Shown here piece after piece: positions 1 through 7,566 of a DNA stretch of 38,418 nucleotides. Positions within the stretch are counted from its first letter, which is position 1, and every line of letters begins with the position of its first letter. Below the pieces are notes generated by a model. That model was not told the DNA's origin. It made no database searches and worked only from the letters and a program-made list of their open reading frames with translations. The stretch comes from JABRWC01 sp039961675. GTDB lineage: Bacteria > Planctomycetota > Phycisphaerae > UBA1845 > Fen-1342. The translations under genes and the position numbers were made by a program. The stretch is from positions 1 to 38,418 of the forward strand of contig JABRWC010000155.1 in NCBI GenBank assembly GCA_039961675.1. The letters run 5' to 3'.

Positions 1-113
1 GGGTGGGCGCTGCGTCGTGGTTTTTTCGTTCGCCGCATTACCATATGCGCAATCAAAATCGCGCCCGCGGGACGGCAAGCGCTGACGATTCGCCGCCCGC
101 CAGGAGCACGCTC

Positions 114-848
114 ATGGCCAAGACCTCGGTAATCATCCCGGCCGCCGGCGCGGGCAAGCGCTTCGGCGGCGACGTCAAGAAACCCTTCGCGCAGCTCGAC
201 GGCCGGCCCGTTTTTATTCGAACGATCGAGTTGTTCATCAGCCGTCCGGATGTGGGGGAGGTGCTGCTCACCGTGGCGCCGGAAGACTACGACACCGTGA
301 AGGAGAAATACGCCGCAAACCTGATGTTCATGAACGTGCGGCTGGTGCAAGGCGGCGCAGAGCGGCACGAGTCGGTCCGCCGCGCGCTCGAGCAGGTGAG
401 CGCGGAGATGGACCTCGTGTGCGTGCACGACGCCGTCCGGCCGTGCCTGCTTGATTCCTGGATCGACGCCGTGTTCGCCAAGGCGGCCGAGACCGGGGCC
501 GCGGTTCTGGCCGCGCCGATCACGGCGACCGTCAAGCGCGTCGACGGCGGGCGGATCGCCGAGACCGTCCCGCGCGCGGGGCTGTACGAGGCGCAGACGC
601 CGCAGGTCTTCCGCCGCTCATTGCTGGTCGACGCGTACGCCAAGCTGGCGCCGGGTGAGAGCCCGACGGACGACGCGCAGGTCGTCGAGCGCGCCGGGCA
701 CGCGGTGGCCGTCGTGCCATCGGATCGCAGAAACATCAAGATCACAGCGCCCGGCGACATGGCGCTGGCGGCCGCGATCCTCCAGGGGATTTCGCGGCAG
801 GCGAAGCGCGCAGCGCCGCGCGGGCCGTTCGAGGAGGCTCAATGGTGA
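114..848 (+). CDS. ispD: 2-C-methyl-D-erythritol 4-phosphate cytidylyltransferase
   Basis: Cytosolic enzyme of the non-mevalonate isoprenoid pathway that joins CTP and methylerythritol phosphate. The 244-aa length fits the family (about 230 aa). The N-terminus has the nucleotide-binding signature SVIIPAAGAGKRFGG with its conserved glycines and Lys. Further on are the family motifs VHDAVRP, AAPITATVKR and EAQTPQVF, and the C-terminal SPTDDAQVVE. The open frame extends to base 3, but homology begins at MAKTSVIIPAAG, and AGGAG at 102-106 lies 7 nt before the ATG at 114, so I chose that start. It lies about 160 bp upstream of a lipoprotein gene on the same strand. No ispF is seen beside it. Confidence 0.95.
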   Translation: MAKTSVIIPAAGAGKRFGGDVKKPFAQLDGRPVFIRTIELFISRPDVGEVLLTVAPEDYDTVKEKYAANLMFMNVRLVQGGAERHESVRRALEQVSAEMDLVCVHDAVRPCLLDSWIDAVFAKAAETGAAVLAAPITATVKRVDGGRIAETVPRAGLYEAQTPQVFRRSLLVDAYAKLAPGESPTDDAQVVERAGHAVAVVPSDRRNIKITAPGDMALAAAILQGISRQAKRAAPRGPFEEAQW

Positions 849-1005
849 ACGGCGATGGCCGCAGCGTCGCGGATGGGCGAGGCGTCTGTGCTATCGGGCT
901 TGGCTCAATGGTAAACAAGCGGCGCGCGCGGTAGAATGGCCGCGGGTTCAGGGAATTCGCGTCGGTTTCTCACGATCCGATCGCTCGTTTCGGCAGGGGC
1001 AGCGG

Positions 1006-1917
1006 ATGTCGGCAATTCGTCGATGTGAGCATCGACGCGGATCGTGTTTCGCGCTGCTGCCGACCGTCTTTCTCTCAACTCTCATCCTCCCCGCTTGCCG
1101 CACCCCCGCAACAGCGCCGTCCGCAGCCGAGCCCAACCCGTCCGGCGGGCTGCTTTCCACCGGCGACACGGCGTTCACGCCGATCCAGCCCGGCGGGAGC
1201 GCGCGGCGAGACGAGTCGCTCGCGGGCCGCGACGTGCTGCTGCTGGCCGTGCTGCACGTGCAGATTCCCGCCGAGCAGGCCGCGTCCGCCGCCCGCGTGT
1301 GGAACCACATGCGCGAGAGCGTGATCGACGAGACCATGCGACTTCGGCTGCGGCGCAACGGCATCCGGTTCGGGATCGGCCGGGTGGACGATTGGCCGCC
1401 GATCAAGGCCGTGCTCGATTCGATCGAGGGCGCTGTGGTGTTCCAGGCGACGCCGCTGCGTGTCCCGTCGGGGTTTCCACTGGCGCTGGAACTCTCGCCG
1501 GAGCCGCGGGCGCAGACGCTGTTCTACATCGACGCTTCGGACACGCTGCGCGGGAACACCTGGCCGGCCAGCCGCAACGTACTGACCGCGACGTACGTTC
1601 CGGACCCGGCCACGCGGGACCGGCTGCTGCTTGAGATCGTGCCGCAGGTGCATCAGGAGCTTGAAGGCTGGCGCTGGGTGCGGACGCAAGCCGGCATGTG
1701 GCAGGTTCCGAACCAGTACCGCACGGCGTTTCCGGACGCGGCGCTGGACCTGGTTCTCGGACCTGATGAGTTTGTGCTGATTACGCCCGACGAGGCCGAT
1801 GGCAACGCGCTGTTGCTGGGGAACGCTTTTCTCACCACGGTGCGGGAGAACCGTCGATATAATTCGTATGTGTTTTTGAGACCGGAAGTTACTGATGTCG
1901 GCCAGCGCAGCCAATAA
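1006..1917 (+). CDS. putative exported lipoprotein of unknown function
   Basis: I do not recognise this 303-aa protein. Its N-terminus has basic residues, a hydrophobic stretch (FALLPTVFLSTLILPAC) and a lipobox LPAC with Cys31, so it is probably lipidated by signal peptidase II. The mature part is soluble-looking with alternating strands (VLLLAVLHVQIP, TLFYIDASDTLRG, FVLITPDEADGNALLLGNAF). No catalytic motif is visible. The open frame reaches back into ispD, but ATG 1006 is the start that places the signal sequence correctly. Its 3' end overlaps the histidine kinase start by 23 bp, which suggests translational coupling and perhaps a sensing or accessory role for that kinase (inference). Confidence 0.72.
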   Translation: MSAIRRCEHRRGSCFALLPTVFLSTLILPACRTPATAPSAAEPNPSGGLLSTGDTAFTPIQPGGSARRDESLAGRDVLLLAVLHVQIPAEQAASAARVWNHMRESVIDETMRLRLRRNGIRFGIGRVDDWPPIKAVLDSIEGAVVFQATPLRVPSGFPLALELSPEPRAQTLFYIDASDTLRGNTWPASRNVLTATYVPDPATRDRLLLEIVPQVHQELEGWRWVRTQAGMWQVPNQYRTAFPDAALDLVLGPDEFVLITPDEADGNALLLGNAFLTTVRENRRYNSYVFLRPEVTDVGQRSQ

Positions 1918-2995
1918 CCTCGCCGGCCCGCAACGGCTGGAGGCGGAGTTTCTCGAGCGCCTCTTCGAGGGTGCCGGGCTGGCGATTTTCGCCTGCGATG
2001 CTGAGGGCCGCATCCGATCCTGGAACTCGTTGGCGGAGCACCTGTACCGCGACCGGCGCGATTGCCAGGCCGGCGCCGCGCTGCGCGAGATACTCCCCGA
2101 GCACGATCGGCAGACGTTCGATCTGAGCCTTCAGACCACGGTGCGGTCGCTCGAGCCGAGCGAATTCCGGACCTGCCTTCAGTCCGCCTCGGCCGAGCCG
2201 GTCGAGTACGCCGTCTGGATGACGCCGATTCTCGAAAACGACGGCGCGCTGCAAGGCGTGGCGATCTGGTTCCACGACATCACGGCCCGGCTCCAGTACC
2301 GGCGGAGCATGCGCAAGCGCGACCGGCTGAACGCGCTGGGCATGCTGTCCGGCTCGATCGCCCATCACTACAACAACCTGGTGTGCGGGATCGCCACGAG
2401 CCTTGAGCACGCGCTGAACATGAACACGATGTCCGCCATGCGGCGGGCGCTCCAGCGCACGGCCGACGCGGTCAGCCGCGCGGCGGAGCTGACGCAGCAG
2501 CTTCTGGCGTTCGCGCAGGCGGACTACCGACAGCTCGACGTGGCGGACCTGACCGAGGCCGTGCTGTACTGCTGCGACCAGAACGAGGAGCGGCTGACAC
2601 GCGCCGGCATCGAGCTCAAGGTCGACTGCCAGCCTGTGCCCACCCTTTCCGTCCCGCGCGAACAGTTCCTGCTCGTTCTCTCCAACCTGGTTTCAAACGC
2701 AGTGGAGGCCATGCCCAGCGGCGGGACGCTGTCGGTCTCGCTGCGGCAGATTGACGACCGGATTTCACTCTCCGTTTCGGACACGGGCGCGGGCATCGCG
2801 CCGGAGCACATGGAGCGCCTGTTCGAGCCGTTCTTCACCACCAAGGGCGAGCTGGCCTGCGGGCCGATGCGCAAGGCCGGCATGGGGCTGGCGGTCGCAC
2901 ACGGGCTGGTGAGCGAGATGAACGGGACGATCAGCGCCGCGAACAATCCTGGCGGCGGAGCGCGCTTCGAGATCAGTTTTCCGATTCCCAGGTAG
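1895..2995 (+). CDS. PAS-domain sensor histidine kinase (NtrB-like), orphan
   Basis: A 366-aa soluble sensor kinase with no membrane segment. Residues about 20-130 form a PAS domain (GAGLAIFACDAEGRIRSWN, then AIWFHDITARL). The dimerisation/phosphoacceptor helix reads MLSGSIAHHYNNLVCGI at about 150-165, with His157 as the likely phosphorylated residue. The family usually has HDFNN here, so HHYNN is a variant. The HATPase domain is complete: N-box NLVSNAVEAMP, G1 box DTGAGI, F box FEPFFTTK, and G2 box GMGLAVAHGLV. There is no receiver domain and no response-regulator gene nearby. It overlaps the upstream lipoprotein gene and is followed by a hairpin. Confidence 0.9.
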   Translation: MSASAANNLAGPQRLEAEFLERLFEGAGLAIFACDAEGRIRSWNSLAEHLYRDRRDCQAGAALREILPEHDRQTFDLSLQTTVRSLEPSEFRTCLQSASAEPVEYAVWMTPILENDGALQGVAIWFHDITARLQYRRSMRKRDRLNALGMLSGSIAHHYNNLVCGIATSLEHALNMNTMSAMRRALQRTADAVSRAAELTQQLLAFAQADYRQLDVADLTEAVLYCCDQNEERLTRAGIELKVDCQPVPTLSVPREQFLLVLSNLVSNAVEAMPSGGTLSVSLRQIDDRISLSVSDTGAGIAPEHMERLFEPFFTTKGELACGPMRKAGMGLAVAHGLVSEMNGTISAANNPGGGARFEISFPIPR

Positions 2996-3029
2996 GTAGT
3001 CCGCTTGCGACCGCGCGCGTCGCCGCGCC

Positions 3030-3058
3030 CGTGAGGCAAGGGGGAAACCTGCCTCACG
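3030..3058. terminator. hairpin between convergent genes
   Basis: CGTGAGGCA (3030-3038) pairs with TGCCTCACG (3050-3058), a perfect 9-bp stem around an 11-nt loop. It lies between the end of the plus-strand kinase gene (2995) and the end of minus-strand nuoC (3156). A bidirectional terminator is the simplest reading. There is no clear T-tract, and a REP-type palindrome is the alternative. Confidence 0.5.
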
Positions 3059-3155
3059 AGCGACAGCCGTGCGATGCGCGCTGCGGTTCGAAGAATCCCC
3101 GCCTGCTTGCGCGCGGCTCGGAACGACGCGCGCGGCTCAGAACACAGGCGACCGC

Positions 3156-3689
3156 TCAAGCGCTCTCGCGCGTCACGACCGGCAGCGACTCGCGCTCGCC
3201 GCGGCCGGTCAGGGGGTAGTCCTTGCGCAGCGGGTGGCAGTCGAACCAGTCGGGGCAGAGGATTCGCCGCGGGTCCGGATGCCCGGTGAACGTGATGCCG
3301 AACAGGTCGTAGACTTCGCGCTCCATCCAGTTCGCGCCTTTCCAGACGCCCGTGACGCTGGGCACGGTCGGCTGCGGGTCGTTCACGAAGACCTTGAGCC
3401 ACAGGCGGTGGTTGTGCGTGAGGCTGAGCAGCGAGTAGACGACGCCGAAGCGGTCTTCGGCGTCCGGGAAGTTCAGGTAGTCCACGCAGGTCAGGTCGCA
3501 GAGCATTTCGAACTTCGTGCGCGGGTCGTCGTGCAAGAAGCGGCACACATCGAGCAGGCGTTCAGCGGGGACGCGCACCCAGAACTGGCCGCTGTCGCGG
3601 CCGTCCGGGTAGCGGATGAGCGGGCGCGGTTGCACACCGAGATCGGGGAAACGCTCTTTCAGTGCTTCGATCGCGTCGTTTAGGGTCAT
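3156..3689 (-). CDS. nuoC: NADH-quinone oxidoreductase subunit C
   Basis: The 30-kDa subunit of complex I, part of the hydrophilic arm at the cytoplasmic face of the membrane. Diagnostic motifs are CDLTCVDYLNFPD, the signature WMEREVYDLFGITFTGHPDPRRIL, and DWFDCHPLRKDYPL near the C-terminus. It is a stand-alone NuoC of 177 aa, not a NuoCD fusion. I prefer ATG 3689 (MTLNDAI), which has GGA about 8 nt upstream. A TTG at 3701 would add four residues. It is the third gene of a minus-strand nuoA-nuoB-nuoC cluster, 54 bp after nuoB. The next expected gene, nuoD, is not here but at 17.5 kb on the other strand. Confidence 0.95.
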   Translation of the reverse strand: MTLNDAIEALKERFPDLGVQPRPLIRYPDGRDSGQFWVRVPAERLLDVCRFLHDDPRTKFEMLCDLTCVDYLNFPDAEDRFGVVYSLLSLTHNHRLWLKVFVNDPQPTVPSVTGVWKGANWMEREVYDLFGITFTGHPDPRRILCPDWFDCHPLRKDYPLTGRGERESLPVVTRESA

Positions 3690-3743
3690 CGTACGGTCCA
3701 AAAGCGGGGGACTTTTCGTGATTGCGACCAGACGGCGCGGCGT

Positions 3744-4340
3744 TCAGTTCGGGTAGCCAAACCCCGGCCCCAGGCTCGCCATCTGCGGCGGCTGGATCGC
3801 CAGTTGCAGACCGCCGCCGCGCTCAGCGCTGCTCCGGACGCCGTGCTCCAACACGATCCGCTGGATCGCCATCAGCCCTTCCAGAACCGTCTCCGGCCGC
3901 GGCGGGCAGCCCGGCAGGTACACATCCACGGGCATGAACTGGTCGATCCCCTGCACCACGGCGTAGGTGTCGAACACGCCGCCGGTGGACGCGCACGCGC
4001 CCATCGAGATCACCCACTTGGGTTCGGTCATCTGCATGTACACCCGCTGGAGCACGGGCAGCATTTTCACCACCACGCGGCCCGCGACGATCATCAGGTC
4101 GGCCTGGCGCGGGCTGAAGCTCGGCCGCTCCGATCCGAAGCGGGCGATGTCGTAGCGGCTGGCGGCGGTCGCCATGAACTCGATCCCGCAGCACGCGGTC
4201 GCGAACGGCAGCGGCCAGAGGCTGTGCTTGCGGCACCAGTTGACGCCGTGCTTCTTGATCATGTCCAGGGCGTAATCGAGGCGGGTGACCGAGAAGCCGG
4301 CGGCGCCGGCGGTCGCGGGCTCGGCGATCGTCAATCCCAC
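3744..4340 (-). CDS. nuoB: NADH-quinone oxidoreductase subunit B
   Basis: Carries the terminal 4Fe-4S cluster N2 of complex I, which passes electrons to quinone. The four ligands are visible: tandem Cys in ATACCGIEFM (50 and 51), Cys in MGACASTGG (116) and Cys in LPGCPPRPE (145). The 65 and 29-residue spacings match the family. I place the start at GTG 4340 because GAGGAG at 4353-4348 lies 7 nt upstream. An in-frame GTG at 4361 would give 205 aa. With either start it overlaps the end of nuoA (stop at 4331), so the two are translationally coupled. Confidence 0.95.
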   Translation of the reverse strand: MGLTIAEPATAGAAGFSVTRLDYALDMIKKHGVNWCRKHSLWPLPFATACCGIEFMATAASRYDIARFGSERPSFSPRQADLMIVAGRVVVKMLPVLQRVYMQMTEPKWVISMGACASTGGVFDTYAVVQGIDQFMPVDVYLPGCPPRPETVLEGLMAIQRIVLEHGVRSSAERGGGLQLAIQPPQMASLGPGFGYPN

Positions 4341-4753
4341 TTGAAGACTCCTCGCTTCCACTCGTAAACGAATCCGACCGTGAGCAGGGCGAAGAAGAAC
4401 CCGATCGTCAGGGCCAGGAAACCCGGGCCGTAGCCGGCCTCGAGCATCGCCGCGGACCAGTCCGCATAGCCGCTCTCCGCGCCGGGGCGCAGCCGCGGAA
4501 ACAGGACCGCCCAGGGATAGAGAAACACGATCTCGACGTCGAACACGAGGAACAGCACGGCGACCAGGTAGAAGCGGACGTTGAACCGCCGGCGCGCGTC
4601 GCCGAGCGGATCGACTCCCGACTCGTAGGGCATGGCTTTGGTGGCGCCGTGGCGCTTGGGCCCGATCAGGTGGGTCAGCGCCAGAATGGCGGCGACCAGG
4701 GCCGTGACGGTCAGGATCAGGATTGCGACGACGCCGTACCCGCTGCCTTCCAT
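4331..4753 (-). CDS. nuoA: NADH-quinone oxidoreductase subunit A
   Basis: Small membrane subunit of complex I, 140 aa with three transmembrane helices: VVAILILTVTALVAAILAL, FYLVAVLFLVFDVEIVFLYPW and GFLALTIGFFFALLTVGFVYEW. The loop between the first two carries the signature KAMPYESGVDPLGDARRRFNVRFY, and the second helix has the conserved acidic pair of FDVEIVFLYPW. First gene of the nuoABC cluster. About 240 bp of GC-rich DNA without a gene lies upstream, up to the promoter at 5005. Confidence 0.95.
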   Translation of the reverse strand: MEGSGYGVVAILILTVTALVAAILALTHLIGPKRHGATKAMPYESGVDPLGDARRRFNVRFYLVAVLFLVFDVEIVFLYPWAVLFPRLRPGAESGYADWSAAMLEAGYGPGFLALTIGFFFALLTVGFVYEWKRGVFKWD

Positions 4754-5004
4754 GCCGGCTCCCGCGTGGGGGGAACGATCAGCGCATCAACGCGGCACTG
4801 TACCGCTGGCCGACCGCTCCCGCAACGACGGGCGCCGGCGGGCGGCGGTCGACTCTGATCCGCGCCGCGACCGTACGGGAGCGGGGACGCGCCCATCACG
4901 CGGACGAGCGCGCGAAAGCGAGGCGTTTGGGGCGAACCCGGGCCGCGGGGCTGCGCGGGGCGACGGCCCGCGCCGGTGGCCAGGCGCGCGAAGTCTAGAA
5001 TTCC

Positions 5005-5032
5005 TTGACAACAGCGCCGTTGCGTGTAGAAT
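5005..5032 (+). promoter_or_regulatory. sigma70-type promoter of the HTH gene
   Basis: TTGACA (5005-5010) matches the -35 consensus exactly. TAGAAT (5027-5032) follows after 16 bp and runs into an AT-rich TATATAAG stretch, which is unusual in this GC-rich window. The predicted leader to ATG 5121 is about 80 nt. The match is by eye. Confidence 0.6.
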
Positions 5033-5120
5033 ATATAAGATTGATAGATGGCGCGGCGGCGCGCGATCGCACGGCGCCAGCGCGGCGAACGTTCGCACCA
5101 CTCATCCTGGAGACCAATCG

Positions 5121-5489
5121 ATGATCGACGTCCAGCAGGAGCTGATGACTCCGCAAGAGGCCGCCAAGTGGTTCCGCCGCTCGCCTTCCTGGCTGCGCCA
5201 GCAACAGGAGATCGTGCGGCTCGGCGGACCCGGGGGCCAGCCGCTGTATCACACGCGCGTCTGCCGCGCGTACGTGCTGGCCCGACTGTGCGGGCTGCGC
5301 GGCGAGGCGCTCCGGCGGGCGCAGCTCGAAGCGCTGGCCGCGGTGTGCGGTGTGCCGCTTGCGGAGTTGCGCAGCGTGCTGCCGGACGCGAAGGTCGGAA
5401 TCGACTCGCGCGCGGAAGCCGGCGCGATCGGCGTGCAATCGGCTTGCGCGGAGCGTCGCCCCGCTCCACAAACTTCCGCGGCGTCGTAG
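5121..5489 (+). CDS. small helix-turn-helix DNA-binding protein
   Basis: A 122-aa protein whose first 60 residues look like a MerR/excisionase-type winged helix: MTPQEAAKWFRRSPSWLRQ (HTH), then the wing-like IVRLGGPGGQPLYHTRVCRAYVLARLCGLRG. The rest is helical, then Ala/Arg-rich and probably disordered. GGAG at 5109-5112 lies 8 nt before ATG 5121, and a clear promoter is at 5005. No metal-binding or effector domain is seen, so it may be a simple transcription factor or a relic excisionase. It is followed at once by REP and MITE-like sequences. Target unknown. Confidence 0.65.
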   Translation: MIDVQQELMTPQEAAKWFRRSPSWLRQQQEIVRLGGPGGQPLYHTRVCRAYVLARLCGLRGEALRRAQLEALAAVCGVPLAELRSVLPDAKVGIDSRAEAGAIGVQSACAERRPAPQTSAAS

Positions 5490-5523
5490 CGCGGAGCCTT
5501 CGCACCCCACGAACCAGGCTCAA

Positions 5524-5543
5524 GACCGCTCAGGAGACCGGTC
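5524..5543. repeat. solo REP palindrome (GACCGGTC family)
   Basis: GACCGCTC-AGGA-GACCGGTC is a slightly decayed copy of the GACCGGTC-GGA-GACCGGTC palindrome that forms the arrays around the second guest inside purH (11395-11597 and 12083-12183). It sits 35 bp after the HTH gene and abuts the MITE-like element. Confidence 0.6.
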
Positions 5544-5545
5544 TT

Positions 5546-5667
5546 CTAGTGTCCTGTCTCACAAATTCGTCCCAAAAGTTGGTGAGCGCAAAGCTCAGCT
5601 TTGCGTGGCGAACCAGAGGAAGGACGTCCCCGAAATTATGCCGCGAATTTCTGAGACAGAACACTAG
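5546..5667. mobile_element. 122-bp MITE-like element carrying a REP hairpin
   Basis: The first 24 nt (5546-5569) and last 24 nt (5644-5667) are inverted repeats matching at 22 of 24 positions. Both ends begin with CTAGTGT and contain a CTGTCTCA core. There is no coding capacity. In the centre, 5587-5605 folds as CGCAAAGC-TCA-GCTTTGCG, the same 7-bp GCAAAGC stem as the REP arrays around the first guest in purH. The ends resemble those of small TA/CTAG-targeting elements (IS630/Tc1-like), but no transposase of that kind is in the window, so the family is a guess. Confidence 0.65.
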
Positions 5668-5744
5668 CCTGGCATCGCCTCAGACCTGGAACCACGAGGC
5701 GAAACGCTGAGACCTGAGCGAGCGGTGCGCCGTTGCGCCCCCGG

Positions 5745-6479
5745 TCACTTCGGCTCGTCGGAGCGGTGGGCGACGCGCAGCGCTTCCACCAGGTCGATCG
5801 TCTCTTCGTAAATCGCGCGGCCGATGACGATCCCGGCCAGGTTGAGCTGCGAAAGCCGGCGCACGTCCTCCAGGTCGGTCACGCCGCCGACCGCGACGAT
5901 CGGGACGCTGGTGGCCTCCGACACGGCGCGGATGGACTCGATGTTCGGGCCGAGCAGCATGCCGTCGCGGCCGATGTCCGTGTAGCAAATGGTCGAGAGC
6001 GGCCAGTTGCTGACCGCCCGGGCGATGTCGATCACGCCGCGCTGCGTGTCCTCCTGCCAGCCGCGGATTGAAAGTTTGCCCAGCTTGGCGTCGAGTCCGA
6101 GGACCACCTTGTCCATGTAGGCGGCCATGTGGACCAGCGTCTTGAACCACGCCCAGTCCTGGAGCGCCCGCGTGCCGACAATGACGCGCGTCGCGCCGGC
6201 GTCGAGCGCCGCCTGGATCGCGGCCTCGTCGCGCACGCCGCCGCCGAACTCGATCTTCATTCCGGTCTGGGCTAACCGGCGGAGCGTGTCGAGGTTGGCG
6301 ATGCGCCCGTCGCGGGCGCCGTCGAGGTCGATGACGTGCAGCCAGGTCGCACCGCGCCGTCGGAAGCTCTCGGCGACTTCGAGCGGATCGCCCTCGTACT
6401 GGAGCACACGGTCATAACGGCCCTGCACGAGCCGCACGCACCGTCCGCCGAGCAGGTCGATCGCCGGTAGAACTTCCAT
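5745..6479 (-). CDS. hisA: phosphoribosylformimino-AICAR ribotide isomerase
   Basis: Cytosolic (beta/alpha)8-barrel enzyme of histidine synthesis that performs an Amadori rearrangement of ProFAR. The 244-aa length fits the family. The catalytic acids are visible: Asp8 in MEVLPAIDLLGG and Asp130 in VVLGLDAK. The phosphate-binding loops are present at IEFGGGVRD, and at IVAVGGVTDLED followed by IVIGRAIYE. TDIGRDGML is also typical. No other his gene is adjacent. A 22-bp palindrome separates it from the OmpA-family gene upstream. Confidence 0.95.
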   Translation of the reverse strand: MEVLPAIDLLGGRCVRLVQGRYDRVLQYEGDPLEVAESFRRRGATWLHVIDLDGARDGRIANLDTLRRLAQTGMKIEFGGGVRDEAAIQAALDAGATRVIVGTRALQDWAWFKTLVHMAAYMDKVVLGLDAKLGKLSIRGWQEDTQRGVIDIARAVSNWPLSTICYTDIGRDGMLLGPNIESIRAVSEATSVPIVAVGGVTDLEDVRRLSQLNLAGIVIGRAIYEETIDLVEALRVAHRSDEPK

Positions 6480-6585
6480 CGTCGCTCCCCCGAGGTACCG
6501 CAGGGCGAACGGCGCCGCGCACCGTGGCGCCGCCGCCGTCCGCCCCGTTGGCGATCCCGTTCCCGGCGGCCCCTGGCCGCCTGGG

Positions 6586-6607
6586 CGGCGGGTCCGCGGA
6601 CCCGCCG
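6586..6607. terminator. perfect 22-bp palindrome
   Basis: CGGCGGGTCCG followed by its exact reverse complement CGGACCCGCCG. It is 20 bp past the end of the minus-strand OmpA-family gene and about 107 bp before the hisA start, so it may terminate the former. No T-run is visible. Confidence 0.45.
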
Positions 6608-6626
6608 ATTGCAGTGCCGCGGTCCG

Positions 6627-7331
6627 CTACATGCCGGCAGTCTCGCCGGACATCAGCGCTGCCGCCGGGCGCACGACCGCCACGATCTGCACGCGGCGGT
6701 TGCGGGCCTTGTTGGCTTTGGTGTCGTTCGGTGCGACCGGGTTGTGTTCGCCCTGGCCGGCGGCGACCACCCGCGCTGGGTCGAGTCCCTGCTTGGTCAG
6801 CTCGCGGGCGACGACGGCGCCGCGCGCCAGGCTGAGCTCGAGGTTGTCCTTCCACTTGGAGAACTTGATCGGGTCGGTGTCCGTGTGGCCGATGATCCAG
6901 ATTTCGCGGTTGGCGAAGTTGCTGCGGATGTCGCTCATCACGCGGTCCAGCGCGGAGCGCCCCGAGCCTTTGAGGTCGGCCTTGCCGGAATCGAACAGAA
7001 TCTCGGCCTGGATGTCGGTCCAGGCGATGTTCTGGTTGCCCTGCCAGCCCTCGGGCATGACCGGGCCGGACGGCTGCGCCGGGCGCTCGGCGAGCTGGCG
7101 GCGCGCCTCGTCCAGCATGTCCTGGAGCTGGAGCGCGCGGCGCCGCGCGTTCTCGGCGTCGCTCATGCACGACGCGAGCCGGGCCTCGAGATCTGCCTTG
7201 TCCTTCTTGCAATTCTCCAATTCTTCCTGCAACGCCTGGATCTGCATGTCCTTGGCGTCGGTGCAACCGCTCACCGCGAACACGGCGATCGCGCCGATCA
7301 CCGCCGCTGACAACCGACTGCGAGCATTCAT
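6627..7331 (-). CDS. OmpA-family peptidoglycan-binding lipoprotein
   Basis: A 234-aa lipoprotein. The signal peptide ends in the lipobox VSGC with Cys23. Residues about 25-85 are a coiled coil (IQALQEELENCKKDKADLEARL and following), then a Pro-rich linker. Residues about 100-220 are an OmpA C-terminal domain: ILFDSGKADLKGSGRSALDRV, IIGHTDTDPIKFSKWKDNLELSLARG and NKARNRRVQI, with the Asp and Arg positions that grip diaminopimelate. It should tether the outer membrane or an envelope complex to peptidoglycan. Unlike Pal, the domain is preceded by a long coiled coil. No tol genes are adjacent. Confidence 0.88.
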   Translation of the reverse strand: MNARSRLSAAVIGAIAVFAVSGCTDAKDMQIQALQEELENCKKDKADLEARLASCMSDAENARRRALQLQDMLDEARRQLAERPAQPSGPVMPEGWQGNQNIAWTDIQAEILFDSGKADLKGSGRSALDRVMSDIRSNFANREIWIIGHTDTDPIKFSKWKDNLELSLARGAVVARELTKQGLDPARVVAAGQGEHNPVAPNDTKANKARNRRVQIVAVVRPAAALMSGETAGM

Positions 7332-7566
7332 CCGCGCTCTCCTGGCTAGAAAGGACGTACTCCGTTACGCTCTTCCACTCCGCGCCCAGCGGCCCATCCG
7401 TTGGCCGACTCTCCGCGCAGCATAGGAGCGCGCCGACGGGCTTGCAAGCCGCGGCATGCGCGGTTGACGAACGCCGCCGGCAGGACTAGGTTTCGTGCGG
7501 TTGGCGCACGCGGCCTGCGGTCCGACCGTGCTGCCGGCCCGGTCGCCAACGCTTGAGGGCGAACGA

